Source of the DNA: Anadara kagoshimensis
Taxonomy: Eukaryota; Mollusca; Bivalvia; Arcoida; Arcidae
Length of the DNA: 64,000 nucleotides
Assembly: GCA_021292105.1 (NCBI GenBank)
Contig: CM037870.1
Location: 66,152,018 to 66,216,017 of the forward strand
Reading direction: 5' to 3'
The notes below the pieces were generated by a model that searched no databases, was not told the origin of the DNA, and worked only from the letters and a program-made list of their open reading frames with translations. Every line of letters starts with the position of its first letter. Position 1 is the stretch's first letter. The position numbers were made by a program, and so were the translations under genes. Positions 1-10,080 of the stretch are shown here, in pieces.

Positions 1-773
1 ATTTTGTAGGTCAACCAGAAATCTCAAGGAAATACATTAATGATTGGGCAAGTAAAATAACAAGTAATTTGATAAAAGATATTCTACCAGTAGGTAGCGT
101 AAATAGGAATTCCATTATGTTTTTGGTCAATGCCATTTATTTTAAAAGTAGTTGGCAAATCGAATTTAACAAAACCAATACAATAGTCAAGGATTTCCAT
201 GTCTCTTCTACAATTACGGAAAAGGTAGAAATGATGAAGATGATAACGGAGAAATTAAGATCTGGTGCAAATATAGAATTTAATTGTAAAGTTCTTGAGT
301 TGCCATATAAAGGCGGAGAATTTAACATGGTTATCATTTTACCCAATTCTATCCATGATGTGACAGATTTAGAGAATAAATTAACTGCAGATGCATTGGC
401 GTCTATATTTGCTAGTTTACGGGAGCAGGAAACTGATATTTCAATTCCTAAATTTAAAATGCTTTCCGGGTTCAAAAATTTAAAAGCCCCTCTTCAGCAA
501 CTTGGAATAACAGACTTGTTTACTGGACCAGCACACTTTAGCAATATGTTTGTTAATCCGTCTGGTTTAACTGTTGATAAAGTTATACATAAAGCGTTTT
601 TGAATGTTGACGAGGAGGGAACAGAGGCAGCAGCTGTAACAGTTGTATCAGTTATAGAATCGACATCAATACCGTTTGTGTTAAATGCAAACCATCCGTT
701 CTTATTTTTGATAAGAGAAAAAAATGCCGGAACCATTATTTTTATGGGTCGGTATTTGAGAAAACAAAACTAA
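1..773 (+). CDS. Serpin gene 1, 3' part (cut by window start)
   Basis: A serine protease inhibitor of the serpin fold, probably secreted like its neighbours. The frame is open from base 3 (FVGQPEISRKYINDW...) to the TAA at 771-773. There is no ATG here because the start lies outside the window. Visible serpin landmarks are the NAIYF.SSW strand, the hinge EEGTEAAAVTVV, and the C-terminal ANHPFLFLI...GTIIFMGRY block. The Ala-rich hinge is what inhibitory serpins have. Counting 17 residues from the hinge puts the P1-P1' bond near ESTS (P1 probably Ser or Thr), but this is only a count. The gene is closely similar to the serpins at 4792-9984 and 12095-16874 and lies tail-to-tail with the former. 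The exon ends in the same place (RKQN stop) as gene 2, so it is probably the same large third exon. Confidence 0.93.
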   Translation, partial: FVGQPEISRKYINDWASKITSNLIKDILPVGSVNRNSIMFLVNAIYFKSSWQIEFNKTNTIVKDFHVSSTITEKVEMMKMITEKLRSGANIEFNCKVLELPYKGGEFNMVIILPNSIHDVTDLENKLTADALASIFASLREQETDISIPKFKMLSGFKNLKAPLQQLGITDLFTGPAHFSNMFVNPSGLTVDKVIHKAFLNVDEEGTEAAAVTVVSVIESTSIPFVLNANHPFLFLIREKNAGTIIFMGRYLRKQN

Positions 774-884
774 GATTTATATTTCGCATGGTATTCTGAA
801 TCCAGATGTAAAACAAAATTCACATATTTTTGATCGCAAAATTATCTTATGAAATGAGAACATGGCAATCTGATTGGTTGTTAC

Positions 885-890
885 ATTAAA
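885..890 (+). terminator. Possible poly(A) signal of serpin 1 (ATTAAA)
   Basis: An ATTAAA variant lies 112 bases after the stop codon. No AATAAA is closer. Weak evidence on its own. Confidence 0.3.
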
Positions 891-957
891 TCTTGAACAT
901 ACTTCTTTTTGTTTTTATATTCTGTTGTATTTTATCGGACTTATATATAGTAAAAAA

Positions 958-1718
958 ACACACATACTAATCCATGTCCGAATCACAATCCAGAGCAATC
1001 TAAAAACTTTGGAACTGACAAGTTAGGTTAGACACGTGAACTTCCACCAGGGATGTGAGGCCGGGTGCTCCGGAAGGGTCAGCACCTCCTGTTTAGCTAG
1101 CTACACCTGCCACGTATGTAATCAAAATTGTGTGAAAGGAACATGGAACTATTTGACGTCAAATATATTCAGGGCAATCATGGACACAGAGACATCAAAC
1201 TTAACAACAATACTGTGATGGCGGCCATAAAACCATTTTTGAGGGCATTGATGAGCCTAAGCTTGCAATATCCCCGAGTCAACAATTTATTTGCAAGCAG
1301 CCTATTTCGTTGTACAAAGTCCCTGTAGTGGGAAAAAGCTCTGCCTTTAGGTATTAATTGGGAAACAAATACAGCATAAGCAGGTGAAGCAGGTATATTG
1401 CTGCATGGAAAGAGAAAGATGACAATAGAAAAAATGAAATCATCACGTTTGTCGTAAAGTTTCAAATGTAGCCTTTCGTGTGCGTCATGATTCAAGTATA
1501 AGTCTAAGTATGAAGCAGAACTTGAGGAATCAGTCGTGTCTTTTATTTCAAACTCACTAGGATAGATGACATTCACATAATCTCCAATTGTTAGGATTAT
1601 TAAAAGACAGAACTTCATCTATATATCTGTATGTTGAGTTGAATGATTTGGCGACAGCCTTCTCTCCAGATTTAACAAGGTTCTGCATAAATTCTGCTTC
1701 ATAAGAATAAAGAATCAA
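958..1718 (-). mobile_element. 5'-truncated retroelement copy (YIDD-type RT family), longest copy here
   Basis: Read on the minus strand, this is the 3' end of a retroelement that recurs at least ten times in the window. It contains the C-terminal part of a reverse transcriptase (1178-1715), then a 3' untranslated tail with the motif gtgctccggaagggt (read on +) and a common 3' terminus near catactaatccatgtcc. All copies share this 3' end and differ in how far they extend 5', as expected for reverse transcription that stops early. I recognise the protein as a family common in marine invertebrate genomes but cannot place it in a retroelement class with certainty. Confidence 0.72.
1178..1715 (-). 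pseudogene. Reverse transcriptase C-terminal fragment, frameshifted
   Basis: From 1618 down, the minus strand codes for YPSEFEIKDTTDSSSSASYL, then DLYLN...LKLYDKRDDF, then CSNIPASPAYAVFVSQLI, a string typical of the thumb side of this RT family. Just upstream, in a different frame, 1715-1600 reads YSYEAEF...SFNSTYRYIDEVLS, the catalytic box with the second Asp of YIDD changed to Glu. So the copy has at least one frameshift and a changed active site, and is dead. An ATG at 1618 gives a 146-residue open frame, but this is not a gene. Confidence 0.7.
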
Positions 1719-2057
1719 ATCAAATCAGCAAGTACGTTTATACCCATTGATATACCGATTTTTTGCTGAAACAAATATGTTATCTATCAAAAACTCCAAC
1801 ATTTTGTTGATGGTATCTTCAGTATATTTTTGTTTGGAATCCTTATGATGCTTGACAAAATAACCAGAGGATTGGTTTTGATAATATTTCGATTTCTACT
1901 CTTTCTACAGTTTCAATCATAGTTTATTTATCATGTTTATCTTTTTTAGCTTGAAACAATTATCATTGTCAGTGACAATATAGGAGAGTGGCAAATACCG
2001 TCAATTGCAATGGTATATCCATATGAACGTTAGCTAGATAGAGTCTTAGCTGGAGCG

Positions 2058-2220
2058 TACAGGTCCGTCCAGAAAGTTTTGCACCCCCCTTATATAACCT
2101 TTGTATAACATCAGTTTTGAGGTTTTAGTACTTGATGTTTTGTTAACTTATATTTGTCAAAGGACTAATTTTATATACTACATAGAATGTTTTTAAATGG
2201 CATAACTGGACGGACCTGTA
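2058..2220. mobile_element. Small Tc1/mariner-type MITE at a TA site
   Basis: The inverted ends CAGGTCCGTCCAG (from 2060) and CTGGACGGACCTG (to 2218) are exact complements and are flanked by TA on both sides (2058-2059 and 2219-2220). The 159-bp interior has no coding capacity. A TA duplication with CAG-starting ends fits the Tc1/mariner superfamily. Confidence 0.72.
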
Positions 2221-2564
2221 TTACATCAGTACTCCAATCCGCAATATGTTGACTGAAAACCATTAAGAAAATTGCTTTTGAGAATATTCCTAAAATGAAA
2301 AAGAACGGATATTTTCAGTGAATTTGCGTTCAGCAGATCGTGTCACAAAACTTTAGATCAAAACATTACAGAATAAAGGAGATGTTCATCAAATCAGAAA
2401 CTACAGAGTCACAAGCGACTAGACGCACGGCTGTTCTGTAGTTTAAGCGGTATTATACAATTGTAAAAGATAAAAAGTGTTTAAAAGTTAGAATTGTTTT
2501 CTGAACACCACCGAAAAAAACTCACAGATTGTATGGCACAGATATCTGAGCTCCTTGCCGTTGG

Positions 2565-2815
2565 CCTTTACTGATTCACCTGATAGCAGTATAATGCGAC
2601 TGGGGGAGTGGTACGCTTGTCTGCGGCGTACTGACTCTGTGAGCTAGCACGGTAAAGTCGCCCTGAGTGCGCGCTAGTACAAGGCAGACCATACCACACA
2701 CTCGCACTTCACATGCATACACAAAATTGTTCATAGATTAATTAAAAAGTTCTCGTCGCGAATAGCTGAAAAATTGCTGATGCGACGTTAAGCAACATTC
2801 AACCAACCAACCAAC
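2565..2815 (+). repeat. SINE-like repeat ending in (CCAA)n
   Basis: A moderately GC-rich block in AT-rich DNA. It ends in gcgacgttaagcaacatt followed by ccaaccaaccaacc. The tail format (core, then a short tetranucleotide repeat) is that of bivalve SINEs. No clear tRNA-like head was made out. Confidence 0.45.
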
Positions 2816-2984
2816 CAGATATCTGAGCGTAAATGGACCGATGGGTAACTGGTAATATATATCGTATAAATAAACTAAATTTAATAATCACAAAATCTAA
2901 AATCCAATCCATATTGATCATTAGATTAGGAGTCTGAATATTTAAAACTTACAATGTATCAATTGAAGAAACAATATCAAACAT

Positions 2985-3125
2985 ATTTGCTCATGTCCAA
3001 AACCACAACCCCAAACAAAACCAAAATCTCCGAAAATGACCACTCAAGTAAAATACGTAGATTTACAACAGTGAAATGAGGCCTGTCTAGCTAGTTTCAC
3101 CCGCAACGCGTGTAATCAAAACTGA
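2985..3125 (-). mobile_element. Diverged 3' fragments of the YIDD-type retroelement
   Basis: Two short matches: catgtccaaaaccacaacccc near 2992, and ctagctagtttcacccgcaacg near 3088, which resembles the tail motif of the copy at 958-1718. Degenerate. Confidence 0.4.
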
Positions 3126-3985
3126 TAATTTAGGTTGTGATAGAATATTTACGAATCGAATAATTACCTTCAACACACAATACACACCTATGACTGCGCA
3201 TGGTTTTACCTACTTCCACAATCTTCATTGTACAGTTTTTTTTTAAGTTAAATTTTTTGGAAGGGTATTTAAACATTATTTCTTACTTTTGGAATTGCAA
3301 TTATGATTTAAACATGTTCATGTGTGTTTACGTTAGATTTTAAATGAAAATAGTTCTACTCGTAGTTCTGCTCAATAACAAACATTTCCTATAATCTTCA
3401 ATTTCTGTGTGTAGCAATTTTGTTTTACGACCAAATTTAGACTCTCCCACTTATATCAAGGAGTTCATTTCGGGTATGATGGATGGCGCCGAAGTGTCCG
3501 AACAAATCTTTCGCTAAGCTCCTAGATAAACATCAGTAATCACTGCATTTTGCATGTGTGTCCAAAATTATATGCCGGATCAAATTAACATGAATTCGAT
3601 AACGATCTCTGTCATCATATAATCCATTGCATCTCCGTAGATGTTTGGTACATTGCTATCATAAAACACAAACGTATGTGTTTTACATCTTAATTACACA
3701 CATCACACTTCATTTACCTCCTCCGACTGCACATTTATGATGGTCCTGTATAACCGGTAAAAGAATAAATCTTCATCTCGAAACATTTTACATGCAGGTT
3801 ATTGTCCGCTTTTGTTTCCGTGTAGAGGTAATCAGAGACTAGATGATTACAATGAGCTACCGTTATGTGCATTAAAAAGGATCATAGTGACTGGGTTCAT
3901 AAGCATTTCCAATAGTTTTAAGCTATTAGGTATACACTCAAATTTGTCGGTCTGTTGCTTGCTAATACTTGTTATCATTTTATTA
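3126..3985. other. Intergenic, nothing recognised
   Basis: AT-rich sequence between the tail-to-tail serpins 1 and 2. No open frame with family resemblance, no inverted ends and no tandem repeat were seen. Confidence 0.5.
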
Positions 3986-3989
3986 TCTA

Positions 3990-4240
3990 ACCACTTTGGT
4001 ACTTCAATCGGTAGAGTACTCGCTTTTCATGTGGGTGGTCGTGAGTTTGAATCCCGGTCGGGTTTGACCAAGACTTAAAGTCCTATGTTGTGTCAGGCGT
4101 GGCACGTAAAAGAAACCCTCCTTGTATATTGCCTTGAAAATTTCAACATTTCTGCTACGTCAACTATAGCAGGTGACGCTTGATATGAGTGAAATATTCT
4201 TCACTGGGACGTTAAACCCCAATCAATCAATCAATTAATC
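3990..4240 (+). mobile_element. tRNA-derived SINE
   Basis: The head at 4000-4065 looks like a tRNA: a box-A-like ttcaatcggtagagtac, and a box-B-like gagtttgaatccc about 40 bases later. A body follows (gtcaggcgtggcacgtaaaagaa...), then the tail ctgggacgttaaacccc and (aatc)n. The same body and tail recur at about 25780-25955 and, reversed, a related head recurs at 21190-21436. Not a functional tRNA: the acceptor stem does not pair. Confidence 0.72.
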
Positions 4241-4756
4241 AATAAATCCATGAATCGTCATTACTTTATGGGTAATTTGTTGCATTTGACTATTGCCGAG
4301 AAAAGATTTATTTCATACGCCGATGTGCATCACAATAATTGACGTATAGATTATTATCTCTTGTCAAATCAAGATCAAACAGTTAAAAACTTCAAACATT
4401 CATATTGTTGTTCTTTCTTAACCCGTTTGTTAATTTATTCTTATAATTTTTATTCATATACTTATGCTCTATATGCTCATTAACGCCATTAGGGTAAAAT
4501 TGTTTTCTCATAGGAACACCAGATATTACTAAATGAAATCTTCCAAAACCTAAGAAATGTCATGAATCGAATTTGAATCCTTGTTTACAATATTATCTAT
4601 AGTTATAATTCATCAATACTTGTCTACATCGATATTTTAAAATACATATTATACCAGTTTTAGTTTTATCGTATTTAAAATAAGATCTATAATCATTTTA
4701 AGACAACAAAAAGTACATCTATATTATAATAGCACAAACATTAATATAGCGCATTA

Positions 4757-4762
4757 TTTATT
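4757..4762 (-). terminator. Poly(A) signal of serpin 2 (AATAAA)
   Basis: AATAAA on the minus strand begins 30 bases after the stop codon of the serpin 2 gene, a usual distance for a short 3' UTR. Confidence 0.6.
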
Positions 4763-4791
4763 CAAAATTTTAAGAAGAGAAGTATCATATA

Positions 4792-5954
4792 TCAATTTTG
4801 TTTTCTAACATATCGACCCATAAAAAGAACAGTGCCAGTCTGTTCTTCTCTGATTAAAAATATAAATGGATGGTTTGCATTGAATTCCACAGGTAACGGT
4901 GAGCCCCAACCCGTCACTACTGTAACAGCTGCTGCTTCTGTCCCCTCCTCATCAACGCTCACAAATGCTGTATGTATTACACCATCAACGCGTATTCCAG
5001 ATGGATCTTCGAACATATTGCTGAAGTCTGCATTTCCAAATAAATCTATTATTCCAAGCTCTTGCAAATTATCCTTTAAGTTTTCGAAACTAGAAAGCAT
5101 TTCAAATTTAGGTATAGATATATTGCAATCGGTATTGAGTACTTGTAAACTTAAAGAAATAGATGCCAATGCATCCGCTGTTAATTTGCTTTCCAAATCT
5201 GCCATACCATCTATAGCATTAGGAAGTATGATCAGCATGTTACAGTCTCCTCCTTTATATGGCAACTCTAGAACTTTACAATCATATTCTTTATTTTCGC
5301 CATATCTAGCTTCATTTGTCTTCATGTTCATCATATCTACTTTTTCCGTATCAGTCGTAGAGATGTAAAAATCTCTTTCTTTTGTATTAGTTATATTAAA
5401 TTCAAACTTCCAGCTACCTTTAAAATAAATTGCATTGACCAACACCATAATCGTACTTGAACCTACGCTATATTCTGGAAGAATGTCCTTGATCAAGTCA
5501 TTTGTTTTGTTACTAGCCCATTCATTAATGTATAGTCTTGATGGTTCCGGTTGACCTACAAAATTCAATGGTTCTACTCCACTTCCGTAATATTGTTCAG
5601 CATCTATTGTGTATTGCTGCTTTAACGCAACTCCGAGCTTAGGAAAAATTCTATTAGCAATTGCTACAATGATGTCTTCACTGGTTAGAGCTGTATTTAG
5701 ATACTCCTGTAATTCTTTATATTCTTGATGGACGTTTCCACTGACCCCATCCAAGTTCAATGCGGACATTATCTGACCTTTCGTATTACCACCTGTTCCT
5801 AACATTGTCAACATCAAAGCGGCCATTACACTAAATGGTGACATGAACTTATTTCCGTTTGGGTCTTCATCCGGTTTTGCAATCTTGAATAACGAGAATG
5901 AAAATTCAGTTATTGGATCCTTTAATGTATCAGGTGCGGGTGCTTTAGTTATTT
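4792..5954 (-). CDS. Serpin 2 exon 3 (whole serpin domain)
   Basis: The acceptor tttttttttgcag ends at 5955. The exon starts with aa, completing a Glu codon with the last G of exon 2. The frame is open through ITKAPAPDTLKDPITEF and then the serpin core to the stop at 4792-4794. The first in-frame ATG (5844, MSPFSVMAAL) lies inside the conserved core and cannot be the start. Confidence 0.95.
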
Positions 5955-8900
5955 CTGCAAAAAAAAAAACAGAAGTAGTAAAGGCGTATATATTGTGATA
6001 TTATTAGACATTGTATACAGATATATTGAGCGAATTTTTTATTCAGTCTACGCGATTCAAGATGAAAAAGAAAGATTGCAATCATCAATGTCCGTCCAAC
6101 TTGCAAATTTAGCAAAGGACCTCCTAGGACTAGTTTATATGTGAACAATTAACTGTTTTACCGATGAATACATTACTCAGTATGATTGCCGATTAGAAGA
6201 CTGATGTAATACTTGTATAGTGTATACTGTGATTGAACTTAATTTACGATGATTCCACTGACTGGACAGGATAGGATATTTGGGCAGGATAGGATATTCG
6301 GACAGGATAGTGTAGAGAGGATGGACAGACGAAATTGCTGGATGAACTGACCGGATGAAATATGGCAAATGAAATCGCCGACAACAACCTACATTAATTC
6401 GAAAAGATCTAAGTTGTAATCATGTTTATTTTACAGGCCGCGAATATATTTTCTTCTAGGCAAACTAAACTATATAAATACTAAAAGATGGACAGAAGCT
6501 TTTAGACAATAGCAGCTCTTTAGTTTGACCTGACCTTGACAGCAGAGATGTGTATCGATAGATAATACACATCACCACTTCGCATAATGCAGAATTAGTC
6601 GATCACGTGGATGGTCAGCTAGAGCAGGGGTATATAAGGAGGCAGAGAGCTGCTGATGTTTGCATTGGATGTTTTGTTAAGTGCCGACCCGGCAGTACCC
6701 TACTGAATAAGAAGATATTAGCTTTAGGTAGTGGTGAATAACCTGGATTACCTGACAGATCGACAGGAGAACGTGAACAGTAGCTTCTCTGTGTGGTCCA
6801 GACGGAGAAGTATATAAACCACTTGTATTGACCGTGGTAATTCACTTTGTCAACTGCGGTAAAATCGGCTGTTGGTTGACCGTGCGCTGGTCGTGCGCGG
6901 TCCATGCGTTGAACGTGCGCGGTGCGTGCGTTGTGACCGGGCGCTGTCTGTGCGTTGTGACCGTGCGCTGGCCGTGCGCGCTCGATGCGTTGACCGTGCG
7001 TGGTGCGCATGGCTTGGTGGATTTCCAAGTGCCGTGCGTAAAGGAGAGCCAAGTGGTAATACACACAGCAATCCAGTTAAAGTAACTTTGGTTTAGACCA
7101 GTGGCGTGCACCAGGTCCTGATCAGTGGCGCGCCAGATACTGATCAGAGGAGTTGGCCAGGTACATTGGTTTTGGTACTGGCTAGTGGCGTGCACCAGGT
7201 TCTAGGAAAGGCTTCGGGCTGTTGGTGAAATACACCAGGGAAAAATCTCACGCTGTAGAGGCTTTAGTAATTGTGCCAGGTACATGTGTGGAGTGCGGTC
7301 TACTCTGACACGTGTTCTGTGGTCAATTGGTCAAGTAGCACAGTGGGTGTGAGAATAATCGGTGTACTATCCATCCTGTCCAGTCAAGTGAAGTGTACAT
7401 ATCCAATCAACCAAATCATATACCAGGCAGGCATACAATATTTATTAGATCTTTATAATATATTATAATATAAATACTACAACACGGGTGCGCCCTGCTG
7501 TTATACTTCGGTTTATTAAGACACTACGTCCACAGTGCCGTTTCCGCAGGGTTTGCTCGGACCCAGATCAGCCCGGTGGCGTTTACATTGTAATTAGACT
7601 ACGTCTACAGCGCCGTTACCGCAGGTGTGTCTAATTATTCGGGCATTCCGCCGGCGCGCATAGCTACCAAATAAAGAGAATAATCGGCGACGTGAGACGC
7701 TTATATTTGAAACAAGGCCAGACGGTGAGTGATACCCCCGGTCGCGTTACACAAACCCAAAGCAAAGTAAAAACTTTAAAACTAGCAAACAAATTAGAAC
7801 AGATAAACTTAAATAAGAAAGATAGCCCGAGTCTTTCGGATATGTAAGCACCTCCTGTTTACTTAGCTACGCCCTTCTATAAAATCTGAATCTGAATGTT
7901 GAATTGTATCGATTTCAATAATTTTTTTAAAGAGACTTCCGTGTTGAAATATATTCCCACATTTAATTTTGATCTTCCTTCATGGGAATGTAAGACAACA
8001 TGACACATTGCAGATTTACAATAAAATATAAAAAGAATCAAATCAAAAACAAACATACTAATTGATGTCCGAATCGCAAACCAGAAGCAAAGTAAAAACA
8101 TTTGCGTACTTCGGAAAGGAAAGCACCTCCCTTTTAGCTAGCTACACTTTTCACACGTAAAATAAAATCTGAATGTTGAATGATATCGATTTGATTAATT
8201 TGAAACTTATAGTGCATCAACTTTCGTGTTGAAGGATATTTCTACATCAATTTTAATCCATCTACATGGATGTAAGACATTTGCAGCTAAAACATGACAC
8301 ATTGCAAATGTATAATAAAATCAAAAAGCAATGAAACCCAAAAACAAACACACTAATCCATATCCGAGTCGCAAGCTAAAAGCAAAGTAAAACCTTTGAA
8401 ACTGACAGTTAGGTAAAACACGTGAACTTCCACCAGGGAAGTGATGCCGGGTGCTCCGGAAGAGTAATCCACTTCTGTTCAACAAACTACACCCGCCACG
8501 TCAAACCAATCCATGTCCAATCATAGTCCCATAATAGAAACTTTTATAAACTAAAAAATTTAGTCAAACACACAAACTTTTCAAAAAGGATTTGTAGCCG
8601 TGTGCTCCGGAAGAGTAAGCAATTCCTGTTAAGCTAGCTAAATTCATGACGCGTGTAATCAAAATTGAGAATGAAAGGAACATTAAACAAATGGACGTCA
8701 ATATACCCAGGATAATTTGTATATAGAGACATCATGCTTATCAACAATAGTTGTGATGACGGCAATTAAACCTTACGATGACCTTATCATCCAAACAATG
8801 CAATTGGAAAACACAAAGGTGGATAGATATTACTTATTGCTAGTACCAAACCTGATGTTAATTTTGAAGATTCCATAACAAAGAAAACAATTGAATACAA

Positions 8901-9984
8901 CAAATGAAAAAAATTATATCTGTACATTAAAATTAATGTAACCTTATAACCAATGTTAGCGTCGCATTTCTCTGTCTTCAAAGTCTCATTTGAAAGACAT
9001 CTCCAATAAAACTAAATGTGTAAATACTGAAGAAGACTAATTGGATAATTTGAAAGAAGGACATGTTCAATTTAACCGGAGATGACATTATCTCGAGTTT
9101 GGCAGAACCAAGGTATACCGCTATAACGGATAAGACAGAGCAGACAAATTTTTCAACTACTGTCAGTCTATAATTACCTCTTGAAATTTCACATACGTAG
9201 AATATGTAAATACAAAAATGTGTTTTACTATTTGATGAAGTTACAAATGTACACTTTTTAATTTCTGTTGAAATTTTGATAGGCATTGTAATTATTGACA
9301 ATAACTTTAAAAGATAAAGTCTATATTTACCTTCATGCCATCCATAGTCTATGGGAAAGCCATACCTATAGCCATAATCTCCGTATCCGTGCCACCAATC
9401 TGCAGTTCCGCCGTGGTATATATAAGCACTATTGACTAGTGTCGAAGATAGTACACCTAGTAATATATTTAAAATCGTTCAAAGGTTATGTAAACTTTAA
9501 TTACCGGTATACGTTTTGACCTAAGTAAAGTAAGGGTCCAATATATTTTATACAAAGTATCTGTATTCAGTCGGTAGTTTTACATTCATTTGTCTCATCA
9601 TATTTCTTTTGTCCTATTTACATAAATTATTCGTTTGTATTGTTGTGATATTGTTTGTACTAGCTCTTGCAAAGTACGTGATTTTAAGCTATACACAACT
9701 ACACCTATTTCATTCAATAGTTCGGTCAAAAATTACCCTGAACGTATTTGACACGCATGGTTCTTGTTTCCTTTTTCTAAATTTTGTTACATACGTGGCT
9801 TACCCTTCCGGGGCATCTGGTCTAACTTTCCTGGTTAAAGTTCACGTGTTCAACTTGTCAGGTTCAAGGTTTTTACTCTGCTCTGTGATTTAGACATGAA
9901 TTGCTATGTTTGTTTGTGATCAAATGCAATATAAATCATCATACCGAAGATGCTGAGGAATTCCAGATACAGTCTACAGTGCAT
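4792..9984 (-). CDS. Serpin gene 2: secreted serpin with Trp/Tyr/Gly-rich N-terminal extension
   Basis: Model of three exons: 9984-9945, 9456-9331 and 5954-4792. Both introns are GT-AG and both junctions are phase 1. The sum is 1329 nt, 442 residues. Residues 1-24 are a signal peptide (MHCRLYLEFLSIFG... ending VNSA). Residues 25 to about 66 are an unusual extension with WWHGYGDYGYRYGF. The serpin domain follows, with NAIYFKGSW, the hinge EEGTEAAAVTVV at 391-402, and ANHPFIFLI near the C-terminus. The intact hinge suggests an inhibitor of extracellular serine proteases. By count, P1-P1' would be Ser-Pro in GWGSPLP. Pro at P1' is normally uncleavable, so the true scissile bond may be shifted or the target unusual. 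Exon 1 was found by its match to exon 1 of serpin 3, with which it is head-to-head. The core is certain. The first exon is inferred from phase, signal peptide and homology. Confidence 0.88.
6240..6312 (+). repeat. Short imperfect tandem (ggacaggataggatatt)
   Basis: Three imperfect copies of a 17-20 bp unit inside intron 2 of serpin 2. Confidence 0.5.
6600..7752. mobile_element. GC-rich insertion, possible solo LTR
   Basis: A block much richer in GC than its surroundings, inside intron 2 of serpin 2. It contains tatataagg near 6630, an internal near-duplication (cactacgtccacagtgccgt / gactacgtctacagcgccgt, about 90 bp apart) and aataaagag near 7671. Its right edge, cgcgttaca, abuts retroelement tail sequence at 7752. 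TATA followed by a poly(A) signal in one direction suits an LTR. I could not find a matching left end (TGTAA...) with a target duplication, so the class is unproven. Confidence 0.3.
6868..7012 (+). repeat. CpG-dense minisatellite (gaccgtgcgctgg-like units)
   Basis: About ten imperfect units built on gaccgtgcg, gcgctgg and gtgcgttg, very rich in CpG. Both strands are open in several frames here because the repeat lacks stops; none of these frames is a gene. Confidence 0.65.
7753..8770 (-). mobile_element. Cluster of four 3' fragments of the YIDD-type retroelement
   Basis: Successive pieces at about 7753-7870, 8050-8150, 8340-8505 and 8510-8770 all repeat the tail motifs: ccatgtccgaatc, acacgtgaacttccaccagg, gtgctccggaag, and tagctagctacac. 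The last also includes gacgtcaatatacccagg and the end of the coding part. They are in one orientation and may reflect repeated insertion or tandem duplication. Confidence 0.65.
9331..9456 (-). CDS. Serpin 2 exon 2 (end of signal peptide and aromatic/Gly extension)
   Basis: 126 nt between an acceptor ctag (9460-9457) and a donor g|gtaaat at 9331/9330. It codes VLSSTLVNSA, then YIYHGGTADWWHGYGDYGYR, then YGFPIDYGWHE. Length, phase and composition match exon 2 of serpin 3, although the sequences have drifted apart. Confidence 0.82.
9755..9897 (+). mobile_element. 3' fragment of the YIDD-type retroelement
   Basis: The same tail motif in the opposite orientation (cttaccc-ttccggggcatc...aactttcctggttaaagttcac). 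It lies in intron 1 of serpin 2, just downstream of its first exon. Confidence 0.6.
9945..9984 (-). CDS. Serpin 2 exon 1 (start codon and first half of signal peptide)
   Basis: ATG at 9984-9982, then HCRLYLEFLSIF, ending g|gtatga (donor at 9944-9943), phase 1. The peptide aligns with serpin 3 exon 1 (MDWRLRLGFLFVIFG against MHCRLYLEFLSIFG), and the 20 bases before both ATGs are also alike (tcat-ttggata). Confidence 0.72.
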
Positions 9985-10073
9985 GATTCGTCTGTTATCC
10001 AATGAAACTTGTACTTGCGTATTCGAATCGAGTTTCGAATCAAATGACACGCCAGATATAGTTTCTAGTTCTT

Positions 10074-10080
10074 TTTATAA
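10074..10080 (-). promoter_or_regulatory. TATA box candidate for serpin 2
   Basis: The minus strand reads cttataaaaagaac, a good TATA match, about 90 bases upstream of the ATG at 9984. A transcription start about 30 bases downstream would leave a 5' UTR of some 60 bases. Confidence 0.5.

Noticed and set aside
1178..1618. 146-residue frame as a secreted protein gene (MKFCLLIILTIGDYV start)
   Set aside because: The apparent signal peptide is the RT sequence LSFNN... read in a shifted frame. The rest is plainly the RT family fragment.
6615..7195. Overlapping open frames on both strands rich in Arg, Thr, Val
   Set aside because: Products of the CpG minisatellite without stop codons. No family resemblance and both strands equally open.
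8787..9301. Two minus-strand frames of 64 and 107 residues next to serpin 2 exon 2
   Set aside because: They lie in the intron, run toward the wrong frame for the exon and have no family resemblance.
9731..9755. Alternative first exon for serpin 2 (minus strand MRVKYVQ, phase 1 donor)
   Set aside because: Phase fits, but the peptide is a poor signal start. The exon at 9984-9945 matches serpin 3 exon 1 in sequence and leader.
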